DNA of 64,000 nt from Collinsella sp944321445. Lineage in GTDB: Bacteria; Actinomycetota; Coriobacteriia; Coriobacteriales; Coriobacteriaceae. The translations under genes and the position numbers were made by a program. Positions 54,595-62,753 of this stretch are shown here, piece by piece. Location of the stretch: the NCBI RefSeq assembly GCF_030371825.1, contig NZ_JAUDDM010000002.1, one strand, 5' to 3'. The stretch's first letter is position 1. Every line of letters starts with the position of its first letter. The notes under the pieces were generated by a model. The model was not told the DNA's origin, did not search any database, and saw nothing but the letters and a program-made list of their open reading frames with translations.

Positions 54595-55611
54595 CTACTC
54601 CAGCGGGGCCACGGACGCGTGCACACCGTCGAGCTTGTTGTCGAGCAGCTCCACGATGCCGTACTTGCGGTACTTCATCATGTAGGAGTCAAGGCTCTCC
54701 AGCTCGTCCGGGCTGAACACGCGGCTCGCCACGTGCTTGTCGAACTTGATCACGGCGCTCTTCTCCACCACGAGGAAGTTGATCGGCGCGCCCGTGCCCA
54801 CGAGCTCGTAATACGTGGAGAGGCCGCTCTTCTGCGGACTCGCGACCTTGGAGTAGGTTCCGGAGCTCTCGGTGTAGTAGGTCTTGCCGCTCACGATATC
54901 GGTGTCGGAGGTGAGCTCGTAGGCGCCCTCGGCAGGCGCATAGCCAAACTGGTCCTCGTCACCGGAGAGCAGGTCTATGTGCGAGTAGAAGCGCACCTGC
55001 GGCACCTCAACGATGCGGGAGAACCGCTCGAGCACGCGGTTCGAGCGCGTCGGGTTCGCAAGGCTGAAGTCATCCAGCACGCCCTTGAGCGTCGGCGTGA
55101 TGAAGAGGTAACGAGAGCCCGTGGTCACCTGCGCCTCGTCCATGGCGTTCGTCACGGCGCGCAGGGCGGCGAGCACGTCCTCCGCCTCGGCGTCGGAATA
55201 GTCGGTCGTGGCGGTGGAAACGCCCTCGTACCCTGCGATCTCGGCAAAGGTGAAGGCGTCGGCCTCCGGCGCCACCTGCGTGCGCTGGAGCTCGGAGCCG
55301 GCCTCGACGAAGCAGTCGAGCACGCCGGCCTCCTCCACGTCCATGACGTCGGCCAGAAGGCGGATGCCCCGGTCGTAGTTGAAGGTCTTTGTCTCGAACT
55401 CGTAGGTGATGCTGCCGGTCTTGTAGCCCACGTTACGCGTGTAGTCGCCGAGGCCCGAGACCTGGATCTTCGGCACCATGATCTCCTTGGCGTTGCGGCC
55501 GGCGCGCACCATGCGGCGCGGGCTGTTCAGGCACGCGGAGACCGCCGCGCGCTGGTAGACCTCGTCGAGGATGGTCGTGTAGTTCTTGGTGGATGCGATA
55601 CTGTTGGCCAT
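54595..55611 (-). CDS. Phage major capsid protein
   Basis: 338 residues. HK97-fold capsid protein: N-terminal arm (YQRAAVSACLNS), IMVPKIQVSGLGDYTRN, KTFNYDRGIRLLADVMDVEE and the C-terminal VVEKSAVIKFDKH with DSYMMKYRKYGIVELLDNK. An insertion at about 225-275 (AYELTSDTDIVSGKTYYTE and following) looks like a surface-exposed decoration domain. It follows the scaffold gene after three bases, in the normal scaffold-capsid order. Confidence 0.9.
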   Translation of the reverse strand: MANSIASTKNYTTILDEVYQRAAVSACLNSPRRMVRAGRNAKEIMVPKIQVSGLGDYTRNVGYKTGSITYEFETKTFNYDRGIRLLADVMDVEEAGVLDCFVEAGSELQRTQVAPEADAFTFAEIAGYEGVSTATTDYSDAEAEDVLAALRAVTNAMDEAQVTTGSRYLFITPTLKGVLDDFSLANPTRSNRVLERFSRIVEVPQVRFYSHIDLLSGDEDQFGYAPAEGAYELTSDTDIVSGKTYYTESSGTYSKVASPQKSGLSTYYELVGTGAPINFLVVEKSAVIKFDKHVASRVFSPDELESLDSYMMKYRKYGIVELLDNKLDGVHASVAPLE

Positions 55612-55614
55612 CTG

Positions 55615-56124
55615 CTACTCCTCGTCCGCGATGCCCGCGATCTCGCGCCACCGCTTCATCGTCTTGCCCTCGTCGGATGCGGCCCCCGCGTTGGGGAGAC
55701 CGGTCTTGCCGCCCTGCCTGGAGGCAACCCCCTCGAACAGCCACGGCTCGGCCTCCTTCAGCTTGGAGACGTCCCCGCCGTGCTCGTCGAGAAGGACGCG
55801 GGCTGCCCTCACGTTGCGCGCGCCAGCCATCGTGAGCTCGAACTCGACGCGCTGCTCCTCGCCCTGGCGCCGCAGCTCGTCCATCTCCGCACGCAGGGCC
55901 TCTGCCGCCTCGGCGGACTTGGCCGCCTCCGCGGTCGCTCCCTCTAGCTCGGCAATCTTTGCGTCACGCTCGGCGAGAAGAGCCTCGTAGTCCGTACCCG
56001 CTCCCGCTACGCCGGAGCCACCGGACGTCAGCGGCTCCTGCGCCGCCTGCTGCGGTTCGCCCTGCGCCGCCTGACTGTTCGCCTCCTGGAGCCCCCGCGC
56101 CTTGCCATCGACCTCACCGTCCAT
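55615..56124 (-). CDS. Phage capsid scaffold protein
   Basis: 169 residues. Gln/Ala-rich N-terminus, a long coiled coil (LLAERDAKIAELEGATAEAA, LRAEMDELRRQGEEQRV) and the C-terminal KTMKRWREIAGI fit DUF4355-type scaffolds. The start MDGEVDGK at 56124 has GAAAGG 11 bases upstream. No portal or head-maturation gene precedes it; a terminator hairpin does. Confidence 0.85.
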   Translation of the reverse strand: MDGEVDGKARGLQEANSQAAQGEPQQAAQEPLTSGGSGVAGAGTDYEALLAERDAKIAELEGATAEAAKSAEAAEALRAEMDELRRQGEEQRVEFELTMAGARNVRAARVLLDEHGGDVSKLKEAEPWLFEGVASRQGGKTGLPNAGAASDEGKTMKRWREIAGIADEE

Positions 56125-56155
56125 AGAGTCGCCTGCCTTTCTCGTCGGGCAGGCA

Positions 56156-56191
56156 AGAGAAAAGCCTGCACCCGGTGTTCCACGGGTACAG
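56156..56191 (-). terminator. Terminator-like hairpin before the scaffold gene
   Basis: On the minus strand a 9-bp stem (56166-56191, one G-U pair) is followed by GCTTTTCTCTT. It lies 30 bases upstream of the scaffold gene, in the same direction. Such hairpins occur before capsid genes in other siphophages. Confidence 0.6.
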
Positions 56192-56363
56192 ACTATCGAC
56201 GTGTCACAAACATCACTACGAAGCGCCTCGCGCAAGCGTATGCATAACGTTCACGGTAGTTTGGCATACACAGCGTATCTTCGATTCTGCCCTGAAGATG
56301 GACTGCTAAAATGAACATGGATAATTGGTGCTCACCGACACAGCTCGAAGGGAGGCGCTCTGA

Positions 56364-57506
56364 ATGGCGAGGACAACCCCCAATCCTAAGGTGATTGCCT
56401 GGGCGATGGAGCGCGTCCACAAAGAGCCGAGCGACTTCGCCAGCATCAGCAAGAATGTGGAGCGATGGGTCACCGGAGAGAAGATTCCAACTGTTAAGCA
56501 GATGCAGAAGCTGGCGGAAAAGACACACGTCCCGCTCCCATACTTCTACGATGACGTCATTCCGAGCATGTCTCTACAGATTCCGGACTATCGCACTACT
56601 TATTCCGGTAACGCAGAAAACCCCAGCCCAGAACTTTACGAGACCATCAACCTCATGCAGTCCCGCCAGGACTGGCTAAGTGCATACTTGGAGGACTCCG
56701 GTACCGAACCGCTCAGTTTCATGGGGGCTTGCGCTGGCGATCAGGACGCTAAGCGAGCTGCGTCCATGATTCGTTCCATCCTCTCTCTCGAGGACGGTTG
56801 GGCGCGCTCTTTACGGACTGACGAGGCAGTTAGAGCTTTGCGGAAGAAGATTGAGTCCGTCGGGGTATACACGTGTGCAGGCAGTTACTTCCATCACGGC
56901 AGCAGACCCTATACCGTGGATGAGTTCCGAGGCTTCGTGCTGACGGACAACTATGCCCCCATCATTTTCCTTAATACCCAGGATGCTAAATCTGCACAGC
57001 TCTTTACCCTCATTCATGAGTTTGCGCATCTTCTCTTCAACGAAACAGGCGTGGACGATATGGTCTACGAAATACCGGAGAAAGAGGACTTGTGTGACTC
57101 CGTCGCAGCAGAGGTGCTTGTACCCGCCTCCCTTGTCTTCACCTTCTTTGATCAGATGCCACCTGAGCAGGCTGCCTCTTCCCTTAGGAAGGCTACGAAG
57201 GCAAGTGAAATAGTTTGCCTACGCAGGGCACGTGAACTCGGCTGCATAACGCGTGACGATTTCTTTAGGATCTACAGCGACTATAAGCGCAGGCTGGAGG
57301 AAATCAGCCATCCCGATCAAGCGAGAAGCGGCGGCGGGCCCTCTTACTACGTTGTTCAGAAAAGTATGCTGGGTGACCTCTTTGCTGATACGGTATTCGA
57401 GGGCGTCAAGTCCGAGCAGCTATTGTTCACCGATGCTTACAGGCTCACCGACATGAAGGCAAGCAGCTTTGAGAAGTTCTATGCCGAGGAGGGCAGGTAC
57501 CTGTGA
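56364..57506 (+). CDS. HTH and ImmA/IrrE (M78) metallopeptidase antitoxin
   Basis: 380 residues. An N-terminal helix-turn-helix-like segment (residues 1-60, NVERWVTGEKIPTVKQMQKLAEKTHVPL) precedes a zinc peptidase domain with HEFAHLLF (HExxH) near residue 221-225 and the third ligand region ESVAAEVLVPAS-like (DSVAAEVLVPASL). It matches the XRE-ImmA/IrrE proteins encoded with DUF4411 toxins. GGGAGG lies 8 bases before ATG. The end overlaps the next gene start (GTGA), so the two are a coupled pair. Confidence 0.88.
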   Translation: MARTTPNPKVIAWAMERVHKEPSDFASISKNVERWVTGEKIPTVKQMQKLAEKTHVPLPYFYDDVIPSMSLQIPDYRTTYSGNAENPSPELYETINLMQSRQDWLSAYLEDSGTEPLSFMGACAGDQDAKRAASMIRSILSLEDGWARSLRTDEAVRALRKKIESVGVYTCAGSYFHHGSRPYTVDEFRGFVLTDNYAPIIFLNTQDAKSAQLFTLIHEFAHLLFNETGVDDMVYEIPEKEDLCDSVAAEVLVPASLVFTFFDQMPPEQAASSLRKATKASEIVCLRRARELGCITRDDFFRIYSDYKRRLEEISHPDQARSGGGPSYYVVQKSMLGDLFADTVFEGVKSEQLLFTDAYRLTDMKASSFEKFYAEEGRYL

Positions 57507-58051
57507 CGTTACCATCCGAAGCTTTTCTTCTCGACACAAACGCGTTCATTGAGCCTAAGAATACATGGTATCCGTTTGACGTAGTCCCAGGTTATTGGAA
57601 CTTTCTACAGGCGGAGCTTGGCGGCGAGCGCGTCCGAAGCATAATCCCTGTCTATGAAGAACTCCAAGGGCATGAGGACGAACTCTCCAAGTGGGCAAAG
57701 GAGCTGGGAAGAGACCGCTTCGAGGATTGCGCAGATGATCGAGAGATCTTCGAACGCTATTTGGATGTTTCCTCATATGTTCGCTCATTGGAGGGAAGCG
57801 GCCAAAATCAAAAGCGACGCAACGCTATAGAAGAGTTCCTTGGTGAAGGCGAAGCGGATCCTTGGCTCGTCGCGCACGCAATCGTGTATGGAGGAACGAT
57901 TGTCACCCGAGAGATTTCGCACTCTCTTCGCCCCACCAAAGTCTCAATCATTGATGTCTGTAATCACTTCGAAGTGAAACACATCGAAGTGGTGCCCTTC
58001 CTAAGAAAGGCGCGCGTGGCGTTTGAACTCAACAAGTTTCCACAGGATTAA
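57503..58051 (+). CDS. DUF4411 PIN-like toxin
   Basis: 182 residues, GTG start overlapping the antitoxin stop. FLLDTNAFIEPKNTWYPFD is the DUF4411 signature; the PIN-like acidic residues are D11 (LLDTN), E-rich middle (PVYEELQG) and EADPWLVAHA with later IVTREIS. A ribonuclease toxin held by the HTH/peptidase partner is the expected role. Confidence 0.85.
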   Translation: MTLPSEAFLLDTNAFIEPKNTWYPFDVVPGYWNFLQAELGGERVRSIIPVYEELQGHEDELSKWAKELGRDRFEDCADDREIFERYLDVSSYVRSLEGSGQNQKRRNAIEEFLGEGEADPWLVAHAIVYGGTIVTREISHSLRPTKVSIIDVCNHFEVKHIEVVPFLRKARVAFELNKFPQD

Positions 58052-58061
58052 GGGGAGCTTC

Positions 58062-58439
58062 ATGCAACCCCACCGCGTAGCTATAGCCGACCTCGAAGAC
58101 CGTCCCGAGTGCGTCCACGCCGCCTACCTCGACCCCGCCGAGGAGTGGAACGGATGGGCGTGCCCCTACTTCGAGCGCGCCGAGGTCGAGCGCATGGCTG
58201 CGTGGCTGCCCGAGTTCGACGATTCGCTCGTCTACGACGAGGAGTCAGACGCCTTCAGCACCACCTACGATCCCGACCTCACCGAGACCTTCCCCGGCAC
58301 AGGCATCGACGGACGGCACCTGTACCCCATAGGAGCCGGCTCATGGACGTGGGTCATAGTTGACGAGAACAGCGAGGAAACCACCGCAGACGCATCGGCT
58401 GATGCGGCCACCAAAACCGACAGGCACGCCCCCGCCTAG
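58062..58439 (+). CDS. Hypothetical acidic protein
   Basis: 125 residues, very acidic with a C-terminal Ala/Thr tail. AAGGGGAG lies 7 bases before ATG 58062, 10 bases after the toxin gene. Sequence pattern WNGWACPYFERAEVERMAAWL is unfamiliar. Codon use is GC-rich, unlike the toxin pair. Its stop overlaps the stop of the convergent restriction gene by four bases. Family unknown; a DNA-mimic acidic protein is conceivable but unproven. Confidence 0.6.
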   Translation: MQPHRVAIADLEDRPECVHAAYLDPAEEWNGWACPYFERAEVERMAAWLPEFDDSLVYDEESDAFSTTYDPDLTETFPGTGIDGRHLYPIGAGSWTWVIVDENSEETTADASADAATKTDRHAPA

Positions 58440-59908
58440 CCAATCACCTCAGCAAGGCGCGCGGCGTCCAACTCCCGCCCGCCCACATAGGCGTCGAACA
58501 CCGCCTCCGCCGGCAGCGCGTACAGCTCCACCTCGTTCGAGAACGGTGACTCTTCGGCAGCAATCACGCCAGGAAAGCGCACGCGCCCCAGATGCTCCAC
58601 GGAGTCACCGCACGACGGTACGAGAAACGCGTTCACCACCCTGGAGAACCCGTGCGCGAGCACGAAATCGCGATACGCAGCCTGATACAGGAACTGCTTG
58701 GTCACCGACTCCACGCCCGGCACTCCGCCCACGCGCTCGCCAAGCAGCGGAGTGTAGTATTTGGCGTCGAGGATGGCGAACGTCCCGCCCCCGGCGGCGC
58801 ACCCGCCAGAACCTCGCACCGTCACGATATCCGGGATCAACGTTGCGACCTTGCCGCACGCCCGCTCCTCGTCAGCGCCCAGCTCAGCCCACTCCGGTCT
58901 CGGGATGACATCGATAAGTCGCTTTTCCGCCATCCCCGCGAACGGCGGAGCCAGCTCAATCCCCAGCTCTCCCAGTCGAACGGCCAGCACGTCACCGAAC
59001 GCGACCTTGCACGCCGTCTCCCACACGTGATGGAAGCTTGACGTCCCCAGGCACAGCGGCGCATCCGGCGTCGCAGACATGCCCTCGTTGCGCACATAGC
59101 GCACGAGCAGGTCGATCACGTCCTGCTTCCACGTGACGAACTGCACCGCCCTCTCGCGCTCCAGCCGGTACGCCATGAAGTCGGCGTCCCCGAAGTCCTC
59201 CACGGAGGCATCACCCAAACACACCTCGTCGAGCGCCAGCAGCTGAGCCAGCCCGCTCTCCTGCATGAAGCGCGAGCACTCCGTAAGCACCGCGCGGTGC
59301 AGTCGCGTTACGAAGTCAGAGGCGTCGGCGTCAGTCTCCACGGTCTTGTAGTCAAAGTAGATGGGACGCCCATCCCGCACGAAGGGAAGGTTCGCCGCGA
59401 TGGTGCGCTCCCAGCTGATGTTGCCCGACCCGTTGTCCGCAATGGTGCGCACGTAGTTAGAGTAGACGCCATACTCGTCATACATCTCGAGCAGCGAGAG
59501 CATGAGCGCCAGGCGGTCGTTCGCCCCCATGCCCTCCTCAGTCGCGGCGGCAATGCTGGCGTAGCTTCCATCGCTCTTGCGAAGCACCCTGAACACCTGA
59601 CTCATAGCTGCGCACGTGGCGTCATCGGGGCGCTTCGGGTCAATCTCGGGCAGATACTTCGGGTACACGACAATGCAGACGCTCTCCACTAGGGCAAGGC
59701 CCACGTAGACGAACTGATAGGTCCCGCGCGGCGCGCTCTCTCCAAGCGGATCGTACTCTTTCGGCTCGTCACCCGTCCTCAACCGAAGCACGCCGTGCGC
59801 GCACAGAAGGGCGATGTAGCGGTCAGCGTCATCCAGCCCGATGCCGAGCGTCCGCGCGAGACTCACTGGCGAGTGGAACGAACGCTCGCGAATGTAGACC
59901 GTACGCAT
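58436..59908 (-). CDS. LlaJI-type restriction endonuclease subunit (McrC-like position)
   Basis: 490 residues. The C-terminal third has a PD-(D/E)XK nuclease core: IPDIVTV, then ILDAKYYTP with D381-x-K383, and a Gln-Tyr pattern KQFLYQAAYRDF. The N-terminal half (winged-helix-like, HSPVSLARTLG) is probably for DNA or partner contact. It matches the R2 subunit of LlaJI. The start at 59908 has GGAG 9 bases upstream, inside the end of the McrB-like gene. A start at 59971 is rejected. Confidence 0.85.
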   Translation of the reverse strand: MRTVYIRERSFHSPVSLARTLGIGLDDADRYIALLCAHGVLRLRTGDEPKEYDPLGESAPRGTYQFVYVGLALVESVCIVVYPKYLPEIDPKRPDDATCAAMSQVFRVLRKSDGSYASIAAATEEGMGANDRLALMLSLLEMYDEYGVYSNYVRTIADNGSGNISWERTIAANLPFVRDGRPIYFDYKTVETDADASDFVTRLHRAVLTECSRFMQESGLAQLLALDEVCLGDASVEDFGDADFMAYRLERERAVQFVTWKQDVIDLLVRYVRNEGMSATPDAPLCLGTSSFHHVWETACKVAFGDVLAVRLGELGIELAPPFAGMAEKRLIDVIPRPEWAELGADEERACGKVATLIPDIVTVRGSGGCAAGGGTFAILDAKYYTPLLGERVGGVPGVESVTKQFLYQAAYRDFVLAHGFSRVVNAFLVPSCGDSVEHLGRVRFPGVIAAEESPFSNEVELYALPAEAVFDAYVGGRELDAARLAEVIG

Positions 59909-59912
59909 GGCG

Positions 59913-61853
59913 CTACTCCGCACCGTCGGCAACCGGCTCCTCCGCAGCGCCCGCAACCTCGCCAGACTCAAGCAACTCAGTATCGCTCACATTGGCCGGC
60001 GAGAAGGACGGCAACTCGCGCATACCCCTGAACGTAAGCTCTCCAAAACTCTCGAAGTCCTCGCAAACATCCGAGTACGTCGCACGGCCTTCGTGAGAGA
60101 ACACCTTCGAAGCCTTGGTTTTGGCGGCATCCTCGAAGAGGTAGAGCAGCACCTTGTCCTTGAAAACCTGAGTGAAGCCGTCGGGATCAGCGAGCCTCGC
60201 GGGCGAGATGAAGAACGGCCCGAGCAGCTTGTCCTCGTTCACGCCCGCATTGAGCAGCACCTGGTTGATGCCACGCCTCAAAGCGTCCCAGCTCACCATG
60301 CGCGCGGGCGTCCCGACCGGCACGGCATAGCCGGCGATCTTGTCCGAGCCCTTGTCTATGCCCATGTAGCGGAAGTCCCAGCGACGCTTGAAAGCGGTGT
60401 CCATCGGGAAGACGCCCTGATCCGCGCTGTTCATGGTTGCCCAGATGAACATGTTGGGCGGCAGCGACAGCCGCTCCGCCTCGTCCCTGAGACGCAGCTG
60501 CTCGGAGAGTAACCGCTCCGGGTCTTGGATATACGCAGTCGTGGCGTACTCCGGTAGGAACACGCGCAGGTACTCGCGCATCTCGCGCGGCGCAGCAATC
60601 TCGTACTCGCTGCGACCGTCGGAGTCGCGGTCAAGCAGCTGGAACACGTCACCGAACGCGGCCGCCGGGTTCGCGCGATTGATCTCCTCAACGACAAGCA
60701 AGTAGTTCGTGCCGGGGTTCTGCACCGCAGCGATGTATGTCTCCAGGAACGGCCCCGGAACGAAACCGTAGCTGATCTCGCTCTGGGTGCTCTCGGTTCC
60801 ATCTTCATCGGTCACCGGGCGCATCGTCGTGACCGGCTTGTAGCAGCCCACGAACTGAGCGTAGGTGTAGTCGGGGTGGAAGGTGACGCGCCTGACGTTC
60901 CTCTTGTCGAAATACTTCTCCGCCTGCCGTGCGAGCCGGTACGACTTGCCCGTGCCAGGAGCCCCGAAGAAGATGAGGTTGCGGGGCTCGGGGACGCTTG
61001 ACGGGACGGAAACGACAGAATGATCGAGAAAAGTCGGGCGTCCAACAATATCCATCACAGCAGGCAGCGGGTCGCCGATGCCCGAATAGGTCGTAGGGCA
61101 CTCGTGAGCAATCAGGCTCATGAGCTCAGCGGTTCTCTTGTAGCAATCTTCGCAATCAAACGGTACGACGCCGAGAAGGACAGCGCCAAAGTGTCGCAGG
61201 ACGTCGGCCGCAGCCTTCGGAAGAGCGCTGCAGTGATCTGCTGCATAGAGGATGTCATTCACCCGTCGCTCGAAATCGAGCGTGAAGAACATGGCTTCTC
61301 CGGTTGGCTTACCGTCTTCCGTCGCGTACTTACCCTGCTTAGAGAGGCCGCCACTGAACACATAGTCCTTGGGAATGAAGCAAGCCGAACCGTCATCTTC
61401 GAGCTCGCAATCGAGCCACATAGACCTCAGCCAGTAATTTCCCCTCGTAAGCGGCGAGAGTTCAAGAGAGTCCGCCATGTTGATGGTCGTTGTCTCGGGA
61501 AGCATCATGACAGCCGGCAACAGCAGGCTCGGCCTGACCTTCCCCCCAAGACTTAGCTTCATCTGCTGGCTTCCGGCTCCGCGAGGAGAAACAGGGTAGC
61601 GATACGACTCCTGCGTCCCCAAGTCAACTTTACACACGCTGCCGTCAGCCCTATGGAAGCGAAGCGCAAAAGTGGCAGTCAGGCCACCGAGCGTCGAGGC
61701 CGAGGCTCTTCCGCCATCTTTCCCGGCAAACGCCCCGCCAAGGAATGCCTGGCCTCCGCCGCTGTTCGCGTTGTAGTCAAGATGGAAGTCGCACTCCTCG
61801 CCCTGATAGGTCCGGTAATCCTCGGTCTGCTTGAAGTACGACAAGGCACTCAC
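59913..61853 (-). CDS. McrB-like AAA+ GTPase restriction subunit
   Basis: 646 residues, GTG start four bases after the methyltransferase stop. The N-terminal 270 residues are a target-recognition region. The AAA+ part has Walker A GAPGTGKS (Lys303), Walker B LLVVEEINRAN and MNSADQGVFPMDTAFKRRWDF, the McrB-specific variant of sensor 1. This is the motor subunit that couples nucleotide hydrolysis to cleavage by the LlaJI-type nuclease, as in LlaJI R1. Confidence 0.9.
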   Translation of the reverse strand: MSALSYFKQTEDYRTYQGEECDFHLDYNANSGGGQAFLGGAFAGKDGGRASASTLGGLTATFALRFHRADGSVCKVDLGTQESYRYPVSPRGAGSQQMKLSLGGKVRPSLLLPAVMMLPETTTINMADSLELSPLTRGNYWLRSMWLDCELEDDGSACFIPKDYVFSGGLSKQGKYATEDGKPTGEAMFFTLDFERRVNDILYAADHCSALPKAAADVLRHFGAVLLGVVPFDCEDCYKRTAELMSLIAHECPTTYSGIGDPLPAVMDIVGRPTFLDHSVVSVPSSVPEPRNLIFFGAPGTGKSYRLARQAEKYFDKRNVRRVTFHPDYTYAQFVGCYKPVTTMRPVTDEDGTESTQSEISYGFVPGPFLETYIAAVQNPGTNYLLVVEEINRANPAAAFGDVFQLLDRDSDGRSEYEIAAPREMREYLRVFLPEYATTAYIQDPERLLSEQLRLRDEAERLSLPPNMFIWATMNSADQGVFPMDTAFKRRWDFRYMGIDKGSDKIAGYAVPVGTPARMVSWDALRRGINQVLLNAGVNEDKLLGPFFISPARLADPDGFTQVFKDKVLLYLFEDAAKTKASKVFSHEGRATYSDVCEDFESFGELTFRGMRELPSFSPANVSDTELLESGEVAGAAEEPVADGAE

Positions 61854-61856
61854 CTC

Positions 61857-62753
61857 TTACTGCTCAACGCCGTTCTCATATTTTAAGACACGTTCGGCAA
61901 CATATTTCGCCAATGCCGGAGGAACGGCATTCCCGATGGCAAGCTCGACGCTCGTCTTTGCGCCCTCAAGCTTGAACTCCTCGGGAAAGGACTGCAGGTA
62001 ACTGCGCTCCTTCGTCGTGAGAGCACGAACGCCGTCTTCAATTGCCGCTGCATCGGCATGATGTCGCTTGTAGTTCTCCGGTATCGGCCTGTTAATTCCA
62101 CGTATCGTCGCGGAGGGCTCGTCAACGGAGAAGACGGCACGCCGGTTGTAGCTGCGCGGGTGCATGTAATAGTACTGCGTGCCGAGCTTGTCACCCAGAT
62201 AATCCCGCACGGTCATCTGCTTTTCCGCCATGCCCTCGACGAACGACTCGTCGAAGAAACCATCCTCGGCGCCGAGCCTGCCGACCAGAATGAAGCGCTT
62301 TCTTGCCTGGGGCACCCCACAGCGGCTCGCATCGAGCACGCGAGAGCTCAATCCATATCCGGCATCCTTGAGCATCGCCTTCATTCGCGGCAGTGTGCCG
62401 AACCTCTCGATGTTGTAGACGTTCTCGAACACGACCCATTCAGGCAATACGCCCGCGACAATCTCGGCGAACCGGATGGTAAGGTTCGCCCGTGCCCCCT
62501 CAGTGCGCTTGCCCGCAATCGAGTAGTCCTGACAGGGAGGCCCTCCCATGATCAAGTCGGGCCTCAGCTCCTTGATGGTTTCAACGGAATCCTCGTCACA
62601 GAGATTCTTCTCATAGATGGGATGCGTGAAGTTCGCGCGGTAAATCTCCACTGCTGGCTTCCAGTTGTCGAACGCGGCGACAACCTCAAATCCAGCCTGC
62701 TCGAAGCCGAGGGACATGCCGCCGCAACCAGAGAAGATATCGACGGCCCTCAT
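61857..62753 (-). CDS. DNA (cytosine-5) methyltransferase, second of pair
   Basis: 298 residues. C5-methyltransferase motifs in order: I DIFSGCGGMSLGFEQAG, IV GGPPCQDYS (catalytic Cys), VI FENV, VIII PQARKRFILV, IX SATIRG and X IGNAVPPALAKYVAE. The variable target-recognition region between VIII and IX is short. Start overlaps the preceding methyltransferase stop (ATGA). Protects host sites from the restriction genes downstream. Confidence 0.95.
   Translation of the reverse strand: MRAVDIFSGCGGMSLGFEQAGFEVVAAFDNWKPAVEIYRANFTHPIYEKNLCDEDSVETIKELRPDLIMGGPPCQDYSIAGKRTEGARANLTIRFAEIVAGVLPEWVVFENVYNIERFGTLPRMKAMLKDAGYGLSSRVLDASRCGVPQARKRFILVGRLGAEDGFFDESFVEGMAEKQMTVRDYLGDKLGTQYYYMHPRSYNRRAVFSVDEPSATIRGINRPIPENYKRHHADAAAIEDGVRALTTKERSYLQSFPEEFKLEGAKTSVELAIGNAVPPALAKYVAERVLKYENGVEQ

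Noticed and set aside
54595..55617. TAG recoding in the phage block, since scaffold-capsid and capsid-connector junctions are in frame across TAG
   Set aside because: Each downstream gene has its own start and ribosome-binding site, and TAG is an ordinary stop for several non-phage genes in the element.
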